A stretch of DNA of 64,000 nucleotides from an uncultured Clostridia bacterium. GTDB lineage: Bacteria; Bacillota; Clostridia; Christensenellales; Pumilibacteraceae. The first letter of the stretch is position 1; each line of letters opens with the position of its first letter. The notes beneath the pieces are model-generated. The model saw nothing but the letters and a program-made list of their open reading frames with translations, ran no database searches and was not told where the DNA came from. The DNA is taken from positions 1 through 64,000 of the forward strand of contig CANPVN010000006.1 of NCBI GenBank assembly GCA_947581755.1, in the 5' to 3' direction. The position numbers were made by a program, and so were the translations under genes. Positions 16,727-25,000 of this stretch are shown here, in pieces.

Positions 16727-17976
16727 TTGTCCTCCTTGCCGTGTCTCTTATTGCGTTCGAGACCTTGCGGTTCCAAAGAAATTTCCTCTCCGTGCTCGAG
16801 TCCCGCCACTCCTATAAGGTGTTTTCTCGCTCTGTTTCTGCAATCGGGGCAATGACATTCGTTGTCATAGTTTCGGGGTTGGGTATAAGTGGTTATGACT
16901 CCTTCGAAGTTTCTGAGAATCACCTTTTCGGGAGTCTGTGATATGAGATACTCGGGCATCACGGGAATTTTTCCCCCTCCGCCGGGAGCGTCAACCACAA
17001 AGGTGGGCACCGCATAGCCCGAGGTATGTCCTCGGAGCGCCTCGATGATCTCTATACCCTTGGAAACGGGAGTTCTGAAATGCTCGAGTCCCATGGATAA
17101 GTCGCATTGATAGAGATAATAAGGTCGTACTCTCATCTTTACAAGTTCGTGTACGAGATGTTTCATGACATGCACGCAGTCGTTTACGCCTGCAAGCAAT
17201 ACGCTCTGGTTTCCCAAAGGTATTCCCGCGTCGGCAAGCATATTGCACGCTCGTTTGCTCTCTTCGGTCACCTCGTTGGGGTGATTGAAATGAGTGTTCA
17301 ACCATATCGGATGATACTTTTTGAGCATGTTGCAAAGAGCGGGAGTTATTCTTTGCGGCATAACAACAGGAGTTCTGCTGCCTATTCTTATTATTTCGAC
17401 ATGAGGTATGGCGCGAAGTCGGGAAATTATATACTCGAGTTTTTCGTCCGACAAAAGCAAAGCGTCTCCGCCCGAGAGCAATACGTCTCTTACCTCGGAG
17501 TGATTGGCTATGTATTCTATGCACTTTTCTATCTTGTCGACGGCGACTTCGTTATCCTTCTGTCCCGCAAAACGTCTGCGCGTGCAGTGTCTGCAATACA
17601 TAGAGCATTGGTCGGTAACCAAAAACAACACTCTGTCGGGATAACGATGCGTAAGTCCCTGTACGGGGCTGTCGGTGTCCTCGTGTAAAGGGTCGAGAAG
17701 ATCGGCGTCCGCCTTGTGAAGTTCGGCTTTCGTGGGAATGGCTTGCTTTCTTACGGGGTCGTAAGGATCGTTCAAATCGATAAGAGAGAGATAATAAGGC
17801 GTTATCGCCATTCTCAGACTCTTTAAGCAATCCTTTATTCCCTGCTCCTCGTCGGGAGTCAATTCCACATATTTTTTGAGTTCGTCCAAAGTCTCTATTC
17901 GATTGCGAACTTGCCATTTCCAATCGTTCCAATCGCTCTCGGAGACAGAAGCGAACAGATTATTTTTAGTTTTCAT
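16723..17976 (-). CDS. kamA: Lysine 2,3-aminomutase (radical SAM, PLP)
   Basis: This enzyme converts L-lysine to L-beta-lysine, the first step of fermentation. The 417 residues contain the radical SAM cluster motif CSMYCRHC near residue 140, SGGDALLL, the PLP lysine in PGGGGKIPVMPEY, and the C-terminal zinc Cys group ECHCPDC. All match the clostridial enzyme. It starts 24 bases after kdd. A beta-lysine osmolyte role is unlikely because the rest of the fermentation route follows. Confidence 0.97.
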   Translation of the reverse strand: MKTKNNLFASVSESDWNDWKWQVRNRIETLDELKKYVELTPDEEQGIKDCLKSLRMAITPYYLSLIDLNDPYDPVRKQAIPTKAELHKADADLLDPLHEDTDSPVQGLTHRYPDRVLFLVTDQCSMYCRHCTRRRFAGQKDNEVAVDKIEKCIEYIANHSEVRDVLLSGGDALLLSDEKLEYIISRLRAIPHVEIIRIGSRTPVVMPQRITPALCNMLKKYHPIWLNTHFNHPNEVTEESKRACNMLADAGIPLGNQSVLLAGVNDCVHVMKHLVHELVKMRVRPYYLYQCDLSMGLEHFRTPVSKGIEIIEALRGHTSGYAVPTFVVDAPGGGGKIPVMPEYLISQTPEKVILRNFEGVITTYTQPRNYDNECHCPDCRNRARKHLIGVAGLEHGEEISLEPQGLERNKRHGKEDK

Positions 17977-18000
17977 TTTCTTCTCCTTGTGTTTGTTTGT

Positions 18001-19044
18001 TTAAGAATACATCTTTTCGAACAACTTGCGTATTTCGGCATTTTCGCGCAATTCGTTGAGAGTTATCTGCGCGTGTCCTTTCGCATAACCGTTGCCTATT
18101 ATCATATCTACGTCCTTACCTACTCCCTCTGCGCCCAACGCCGCCTTGGTAAAACTTGTCGCCATGGAGAAGAAGTAAACCGTACCTCTGTCGCGAACGG
18201 GCAAAATGCTCGACATTTCGGTGTTCTCTACATTGACGCAGTTGAAAGATATATCGAATTCCTTGCCGTCGTTTGCCGCGATCGCCTTTTCCAAAACTTC
18301 TACGGGTTGAGTTGCGGAAGCAATGACCGCCTCGTGCACCACGCCGAGTTTGCGGAGTTTTTCCGCAGACGCTTCGTTTCTGACTACGCCTACGACTCTT
18401 CCCGTGGGACCCACTCGCTTAAACGCCTCGTAGCACACCAAAATACCGCTCTTTCCCGCCGCTCCGAGAACCATTACGGTATCGCCGCTGCCCACGAGTC
18501 TTGCCGCCTGAGCGGGCGCGCCCGCAACGTCCAACGCCGCCAATGCAAGCGTCTCGGGCATATCGTCGGGAAGCACGGCATATATGCCGCTCTCGAACAA
18601 TATGGCGGTGGCTTCGACTTCCACTCTGTCGATTTCGGGATGTATTTTCTTTATCTTGTGTATCTTGAGCGGAGTAAGCGACAGAGAAACCAAAGACGCT
18701 ATCTTGTCTCCGACTTTAAGTCCGCATTTCCCTTCGAGGTCCTCGCCTATGAAGGATACCGTGCCGATAAACATTCCGCCGCTGCCCGTGACGGGATTTT
18801 GCATTTTGCCTCTGTCCTCGACTATTTCGATTATTCTTTTTCCTATCTTTTCGACGTCGCCGCCGCATTCTTTCTCTATCTGTGTGAAAGAAGCCGAGTC
18901 TATATTCAAAGAACTGACGTCCACAACTATTTCGTTGCTGTACTTAACGTCGGTACTGTTGTCTATCTTACGCGCCGCCTGAGTAAGAACGCCCTTGGGT
19001 TCTATAACTCTGTGAGTTCCGTACTTGTTTCCTTTGACTTGCAT
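18001..19044 (-). CDS. kdd: L-erythro-3,5-diaminohexanoate dehydrogenase
   Basis: The 347-residue enzyme oxidises 3,5-diaminohexanoate to 5-amino-3-oxohexanoate with NAD(P). The N-terminus (MQVKGNKYGTHRVIEP) is typical of Kdd, and VMVLGAAGKSGILVCYEA forms the Rossmann nucleotide site near residue 185. It lies between kce and kamA in the operon. Confidence 0.93.
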   Translation of the reverse strand: MQVKGNKYGTHRVIEPKGVLTQAARKIDNSTDVKYSNEIVVDVSSLNIDSASFTQIEKECGGDVEKIGKRIIEIVEDRGKMQNPVTGSGGMFIGTVSFIGEDLEGKCGLKVGDKIASLVSLSLTPLKIHKIKKIHPEIDRVEVEATAILFESGIYAVLPDDMPETLALAALDVAGAPAQAARLVGSGDTVMVLGAAGKSGILVCYEAFKRVGPTGRVVGVVRNEASAEKLRKLGVVHEAVIASATQPVEVLEKAIAANDGKEFDISFNCVNVENTEMSSILPVRDRGTVYFFSMATSFTKAALGAEGVGKDVDMIIGNGYAKGHAQITLNELRENAEIRKLFEKMYS

Positions 19045-19074
19045 AATTTATATTATCCTCCCATTAAAAAATTT

Positions 19075-19902
19075 CTATTTTGCCGTGCGTAAGCCCAAAA
19101 TTTTTCTTGCTTCTTCGCACGAAGCGATTTCTCTTCCCAAAAGACGAGCAATTTCCGCGACTCGTGCCACCATCTCGCCGTTGCTCTTCAAAGGCACGCC
19201 CTTTGACATGTATACGTTGTCCTCGAAGCCCACTCTGACATGACCGCCCATAAGGATCGCCGCAGTCGCCATCTGAAGTTGACAACGTCCCACTCCCGAT
19301 ACCGTAAACGTGCTTCCTTCGGGAACGCTCTCTTTCATGAACAACAAATCGCGCAGAGTCCCCGATATTCCGCCGTTCACTCCCATGACAAAATTGAAAT
19401 GCATGGGCTGACGGATATATCCCTTCTTGGCAAGACGGACAGCCATATCTATCATTCCCTTGTCGAAAACTTCGCACTCGGGCTTTATATCGTACGCGTT
19501 CATCTTCTCGGCAAAAGCAATTATCGTGTTTTCGGTGTTTACGAAAATATCGTCGCCGCCGAAGTTGCATGTGCCGCAATCCAAAGTCGCCATCTCGGGT
19601 TTGAGTTCCACGGGCTGAAGTCGCTCTTCGTTGCTCATTCCCACCGCGCCTCCCGTGGAAGGCTGTATGATGACGTCGGGACAAGCCTGTTTTATGGCTT
19701 TCATTATCACCTCGAACCTTGCCTTGCTTTGAGTGGGAGTCCCGTCGTCCCCGCGTACGTGAAGGTGTATTATCGCCGCGCCCGCGTCATAAGCCGACTT
19801 CGCTTCGCGTACCATTTCCTCGACTGTGTAAGGAACTGCGGGATTGTGCGCCTTTGTAACCTCCGCTCCGCAGATCGCAGCCGTTATAATCAATTTTTCC
19901 AT
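19075..19902 (-). CDS. kce: 3-keto-5-aminohexanoate cleavage enzyme
   Basis: Kce condenses 5-amino-3-oxohexanoate with acetyl-CoA and splits it to 3-aminobutyryl-CoA and acetoacetate. The 275-residue BKACE-family protein has HLHVRGDDG (zinc His residues, about 46 and 48), STGGAVGMSNEER and GVGRCQLQM. It shares one base with the kal stop. The acetoacetate it makes is the acceptor for AtoDA. Confidence 0.95.
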   Translation of the reverse strand: MEKLIITAAICGAEVTKAHNPAVPYTVEEMVREAKSAYDAGAAIIHLHVRGDDGTPTQSKARFEVIMKAIKQACPDVIIQPSTGGAVGMSNEERLQPVELKPEMATLDCGTCNFGGDDIFVNTENTIIAFAEKMNAYDIKPECEVFDKGMIDMAVRLAKKGYIRQPMHFNFVMGVNGGISGTLRDLLFMKESVPEGSTFTVSGVGRCQLQMATAAILMGGHVRVGFEDNVYMSKGVPLKSNGEMVARVAEIARLLGREIASCEEARKILGLRTAK

Positions 19903-20297
19903 TATTTATCCTCTCCTCGGTTTCTTTGCTTTGCCTTGGGAACGACGCAGGTGCCCGAAGCGCGGCAAACCAAAACGGGTTCGTCAAGCACGTCGCACGC
20001 CGAATCGGATATATCGGGTCGAGGCGCGATTATCTTTTTCGCCTCGAAAACCATTCTTCTCGAGGTGTTTCCCTCTTTGACTATCTCGCCCGTCGCCTCT
20101 ATAAAATCACCCGCATATACAGGCGCCAAAAACTCAACATTGTCATAAGCGCAAAAAAGCCCTTCGTCACCGTCTCGGCGTATCAAAAGTTCCGTTGCGA
20201 CGTCGCCGAACAGAGCAAGCATTCTCGCGCCGTCGACAAGGTTTCCGCCGTAATGCGCGTCATGCGCGCTCATTCTGACTCTTATCATGGATTTCAT
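19902..20297 (-). CDS. kal: 3-aminobutyryl-CoA ammonia lyase
   Basis: This 131-residue hotdog-fold protein ([36 protein letters not shown]) removes ammonia from 3-aminobutyryl-CoA to give crotonyl-CoA. It is the first gene of the operon, with GGAGG nine bases before the ATG and the riboswitch terminator 34 bases upstream. The enzymes that would reduce crotonyl-CoA and the thiolase are not in the window. Confidence 0.93.
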   Translation of the reverse strand: MKSMIRVRMSAHDAHYGGNLVDGARMLALFGDVATELLIRRDGDEGLFCAYDNVEFLAPVYAGDFIEATGEIVKEGNTSRRMVFEAKKIIAPRPDISDSACDVLDEPVLVCRASGTCVVPKAKQRNRGEDK

Positions 20298-20331
20298 GTC
20301 TCATTCCTCCGAATTTTCTATTTTATAAAAG

Positions 20332-20524
20332 AAAAAATGCGCTATAAAAAAACTATAGCGCATCATATTCACCCTTGAATATGACAGTTGCGTCGCGCTT
20401 TGTCGCCGCACCCAAACCCGTACCGCATATTGACCGCGGAAGCCGATACGGATTTTCGGCAAGAACCACATTCGCGCTTTTCCTTCCGCCGAAAAAGGTT
20501 ACCTTGGTTCTCGCTCCTCTATGT
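20332..20524 (-). ncRNA. Lysine riboswitch (L box) arranged as an ON-switch
   Basis: The minus strand shows the L-box hallmarks in order: AGAGGAGCG, AAGGUAACC, a stem whose loop is GGCGGAA, GCCGA-loop-UCGGC whose loop holds UCCG (complementary to CGGA of the first loop, the known kissing contact), CUGUC followed by an AUAUUC/GAAUAU stem, and GCGCUAU closing P1. The strand GCGCUAU (20361-20355) is also the 5' arm of a terminator, AUGCGCUAUA/UAUAGCGCAU (20363-20354 and 20346-20337), followed by six U. Lysine binding should hold that strand in P1 and stop terminator formation, so lysine would switch the degradation operon on. P1 is short, about four strong pairs. Confidence 0.85.
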
Positions 20525-20529
20525 ATATA

Positions 20530-20558
20530 ATATTATCATATTTTAATAAAATTGTCAA
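20530..20558 (-). promoter_or_regulatory. Promoter of the lysine operon and riboswitch
   Basis: TTGACA (20558-20553), 17-base spacer and extended -10 TGATAATAT (TAATAT at 20535-20530). Transcription should begin near 20522-20524, right at the 5' side of P1. Confidence 0.85.
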
Positions 20559-20574
20559 GATTCTTTATAAAATA

Positions 20575-21921
20575 TTATTCGGATTTTTTGGATTTCAAAT
20601 CTTTTATAACGAAATAGGTAATCGGTAAAGAAACCGCAAAAGTCAACAAATCGGCTATGCTTTGGACAAGGAGCAATCCGTTCTGTCCCGCCGTGAAGTT
20701 TAACAGATACAAAAGCGGCAAAAAGAACAATCCCTGACGCGCCACCGCAAGCACCGACGACCAAAAGCCTTTGCCGAGATTTTGCAGCAACATATTGGAC
20801 ATCGTTATTAGTCCCAAAGTGGGAAAGGTAAAGCATTGCCAGCTTAATATTTGTCCTCCGAGGTCTATTACCAACGGGTCGTCTCGGAAAATCGCGACAA
20901 GTCCGTACGAGAAGCGTCCCCCGACGACGCAGAAAATAATACAGACTATGGTGGCAACGCTTACGCAGAACGAGAAGGCGTCGCAAACTCTGTCATATTT
21001 TTTTGCGCCGTAATTCCAGCCGCACACGGGCTGAAAGCCCTGTCCGAAGCCGAGGATAGCCGAATAAGCGAAGTTCGTAATTCTTGTGACTATCGAGAAA
21101 GCGGCGATAGCTACGTCTCCGTAGTTGCCCGCGACATTGTTTAAGCATATAGTGGCGATACAATTAAAGCCTTGACGGAAGAACGAGGGAATGCCGCAGT
21201 TTATGATTTTGCGATAGCGCGCGAAAGTGGGTCGGAAATATTTGAATTTTATTCTTACTCCCTTGAAATAGATTCCGACGCCGAGGATACAAAAGCCGAG
21301 TATCTGACTTATTATGGTTGCGAGAGCGGCTCCCGCCACGCCCATATTGCACACGAAGATAAATATCGGATCCAAAACCACATTGAGGACTGCGCCCGAG
21401 GCTATTCCTATCATCGCATACGCGGCGTTCCCCTCGAGTCTCAGTTGGTTGTTGAGAGTGAACGACGAAGTCATAAAGGGCGCGCCTATCGAGATTATCC
21501 CGATATACGACATCGTATAGGAAAGCGAATCCTCGGTAGCGCCCAACAAAATGCACAAGGGCTTTGTGAAGATAAGTCCCACCGCCATAATAACGAGTCC
21601 GAAAAAGAAAGAAGAGAAAAAGCCGAGCGCGGCATAACAAGACGCCTCTTGAGTGTTTTTTTGCCCGAGTTCGCGGGAAATGGGATTGCCCGAACCGTGC
21701 CCGAACAAAAAGCCCACCGCCTGTATCAACGCCATAAACGAAAAGGCTATTCCCACCGCCGCGGTAGCCGAAGTGTCTATCTGTCCCACGAAAACGGTGT
21801 CTACGGCATTATAGACCGCGGTGACTATCATGGAAATTATCGTGGGTATCGCCAATTTGCAGACGAGTTTGCGTACGGGAGAACGCGTCATTATATTGAA
21901 TTTTTTCTTTTCATCCTGCAT
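20575..21921 (-). CDS. MATE-family multidrug/Na+ antiporter
   Basis: The 448-residue protein has 12 predicted membrane segments in two related halves. The first half opens RKLVCKLAIPTIISMIVTAV, then YNAVDTVFVGQ, and contains GHGSGNPISRELGQ, a MATE signature; the second includes GFGQGFQPVCGWNYGAKKYD. MATE proteins export cationic drugs or metabolites against Na+ or H+. It ends only 17 bases before the lysine promoter and has its own promoter, so it is probably a separate unit. Substrate unknown. Confidence 0.88.
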   Translation of the reverse strand: MQDEKKKFNIMTRSPVRKLVCKLAIPTIISMIVTAVYNAVDTVFVGQIDTSATAAVGIAFSFMALIQAVGFLFGHGSGNPISRELGQKNTQEASCYAALGFFSSFFFGLVIMAVGLIFTKPLCILLGATEDSLSYTMSYIGIISIGAPFMTSSFTLNNQLRLEGNAAYAMIGIASGAVLNVVLDPIFIFVCNMGVAGAALATIISQILGFCILGVGIYFKGVRIKFKYFRPTFARYRKIINCGIPSFFRQGFNCIATICLNNVAGNYGDVAIAAFSIVTRITNFAYSAILGFGQGFQPVCGWNYGAKKYDRVCDAFSFCVSVATIVCIIFCVVGGRFSYGLVAIFRDDPLVIDLGGQILSWQCFTFPTLGLITMSNMLLQNLGKGFWSSVLAVARQGLFFLPLLYLLNFTAGQNGLLLVQSIADLLTFAVSLPITYFVIKDLKSKKSE

Positions 21922-21929
21922 ACCGCATT

Positions 21930-21958
21930 ATTGTATGACGCAAAAAATTTTTTGTCAA
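21930..21958 (-). promoter_or_regulatory. Promoter of the MATE gene
   Basis: TTGACA (21958-21953), 17 bases, TACAAT (21935-21930). Confidence 0.8.
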
Positions 21959-21971
21959 CAAAAAACGCCAT

Positions 21972-22014
21972 AAAAAAATCTCCCTATCCTCGCGACGCGG
22001 GAATAAGGAGATTT
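21972..22014 (-). terminator. Intrinsic terminator of the giant lipoprotein gene
   Basis: A long stem of about 12 pairs (AATCTCC.../...GGAGATT) is followed on the minus strand by seven T. Confidence 0.85.
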
Positions 22015-22029
22015 TCGTTTTAAGTTCTG

Positions 22030-25000
22030 TTATTGAGCGTCTATGATGACGGAATATCTATAAGTCGTGACTCCGTCCTTTTCTTCCGAAGTTATCTCGA
22101 AAGTAAAGGTATAGTGCGTCTCTATTCCGTTGTAAGGAGTACCCGTCAAAGTCCAAGTGTTTTCGCCGTTGTCCTTGAGGTCTTTGGTATCCGAAAGCCA
22201 ATAATACGCGCCTTCGTAAGCGTAGGCAACCGAAGTTATCGTGGCGATCGAGCCATCATCTTTTGTCAAGAAGTTGATAAGATAGCCCGCAACCACTACC
22301 TGTCCGATTTTGTACTCGTTGACAGTCGCGTCGGTAACTTTGTTTTTATCTTCCTCGTCAAAAACAAACGAGATGAGATAACCCTTTCCTATATTCTCGG
22401 AGCGAATTTGCTCGAGAGTTCCGTCCTCTCCTACGTTTATCAACTCGTTGATCCATACTCCGTCGTAATTGAGAGTAACGTTGGTATCGTAAAGATAAAC
22501 AACCTTGCCGTTCTTGTAAACGGTTGCGGCAAAAGGCTTGCCTACCGCAGTTTGGTCGAGATAGCCCGGAGTATTTGCAAAGTTCGCATATACGAGATAC
22601 TTGACTCCTATTTTGTATTCGTTCTTTTCTATTTCCTGATATTTATAGAAGCCCTGAAGGACGTACACGGGACCCTGGTCTGTGGAAGAAGTCTCGTAGA
22701 AATCGATTGCGTAAGTATCGTCGTCGCCTTCTCCCTCGTTTTTGAACACTATCTCGTAAAGGATTCCCAAACCGCCCTGTCTGTAACCGAGTTTAACGAC
22801 ATCCTTTTCGGCAAAATCCTTAAAGATTATCTTGTGGTCGTTTACGAATCCGTAATTGTTGTGATAGCCGAATTCGCCCGAATATGTAGCCTCGCTTATT
22901 GTCAAGGGACCGAAGCCGATGACTTCCTTTACGATTTTTCCGCCCAAAGGCGCGCCCGTAGCGCTATCTCTCAATCCGTCGCCGTAGTTGTTCATATTGA
23001 CTTCGCGGTATCCCGCATGGACGACAAAACTCGAAGCCGTCGCCTGTCCCGTAAAGGTAAAGTCAATATCGTAGTCCACTCCGCTGTAAGTAATTCGAGG
23101 ATTGCAAGCGCCCTGAGTATAAATATTAAGGACAAAATCGTATCCCTTGTCGTCGATGGTGACTACCGCGGGCAAGTTGACGTTGGCTCCCGCCCTCATC
23201 GAGAACTCTATCGATATATCTTTGGTTTGTTCGCTCATTATCTCGCCTTGTTGGTCTTGGAACTCGACTTTGCCGTTGATTTTAAGAGCCTCGGTAACTT
23301 TATAATAAGTCTTGTTGTTGAAAGTATAAGTGTTTCCCGTAGGTAAAGGCATCACTTCCACCTTTGTCTCTACTTGCTGAGTCTCTTCGTTGACTTCGTA
23401 ATTGGTAAGATAAGCGTAGATATTCTTTTCGTCATAGAAGAACTGCCCCGCCCAAGTGGTGCCCACTCTTATCTCGGCTGCGCTGTTGAAGGAGATATAA
23501 TCGAGATCTTGAGAAACATAAACCATATTGTAATCATCGTAATCGAGAATCTTGAAGGTATTGTTGTCGAAATCGAACACTATGAAGTTATCTTCCGCAG
23601 TCTCGGCAAATGTGAATACCATAAATCCGCGCTCTTCGTCGGCAACGGAATATACGCCCTCGCCGCTCATGGAGCCGTCCGCCTTGTACAGCGAACCGCC
23701 GCCGAAACCGTCGATATTGATAACGTCCCACTCGTCATTGTAGTAACTGCCGTAAGTGCCTTCGTCGAAGATGATACAGCCGCTTTCGAGTCCGCCCGTG
23801 ATAAGTTGTACCTTCCAACCGCCTTGAGGCATCGTAAGGTTGTCGGCAAATATAGCGTTGACATTGTACTGTCCCTTTGCCTCGTCTATCACGGTATAGA
23901 AGCCCGTTCTGCGCGCTCCGCTCGGAGTCGTCACTATGACGTTGCCCTGTCCGTCGAAGTATATGGTAGTATAGGAAACATTGCTCTCTCCGATGGCATT
24001 GTAGTTAATGTCGATAAGATAATAGGTGCCGTATGCCGAATCGAGAGTAACAAAAGAGTTCGTTTCGGGATCCAATCTTACATAAGTATTGTATCCGTCG
24101 GAAAGCGTAAGGTAAACCAAATTCTCGCTGAGGTCGAAGAGTCCCTCGCTTACAGTTCCGTTCTTGTCGGTGTACTTGCAATAATAGTAACCGTCGAGTT
24201 CGAGTTTCTCGCCCGTAGCCGCGGTATATTCGCCTTCGGCGTCCGCGGAGTATTGGAAATAGATGGGCTCGGTCTGTCCGTTTGCGCTTACCGTGACATA
24301 TATCGCAAAGTCGAATATCTTTTCACTGCCTATATAGAGAGTATAAGTATCGAAACCGAATCTTGTCGCTCTGGGATTTTCGACATAAGTCGCATCCTGC
24401 CACAAAAATTCTCCGTCGCCGAAATATTCCTCGGCATAGTTCTCGATATAGCAATACTTGGCTTTGCCGTTGCCGTCGATGATAAGGTTGGGAGCATAGA
24501 ACTGTTGTCTTTCGGCTTCGTAATAATAAAGCGTGTAAAGAGTCATCTTCTCTTTGGGACGACGCGTCGCCTGCCAAACTTGATCGTCATCCATCTTTAT
24601 CTCGTACACCAACGAATAAGTGTTCATTCCGTCGCCGTATATAAAGGTGAAATAATCGAAATTGAAATCGGTATCGTTGGAGACCGTAAAGGAACCTTCG
24701 TATACCCAATCGAGCATATCGTCGGTGCTTGTGAAATACAACGAACCGAGACCCGAGACCGTTACGTTGGGATTGCCCCAAATCTTGCCGCCGTCGTCGA
24801 GAATGTACTCCGTGTATCGTTTCTCGTTATCGAACTCCATGACGACGTAAACGTTATGAACGGCTCTGTCCTCGGAACTTATCGCTTCCGTCATATAGAA
24901 TTTCATGGATTGCTTGGGAATAACTCCGGGACGACCGTTGTCTATGTTTTCCTCTACCGTATAGGTATAGTAATCGGTGTCGAGTCCTATTCTTTCCGTT

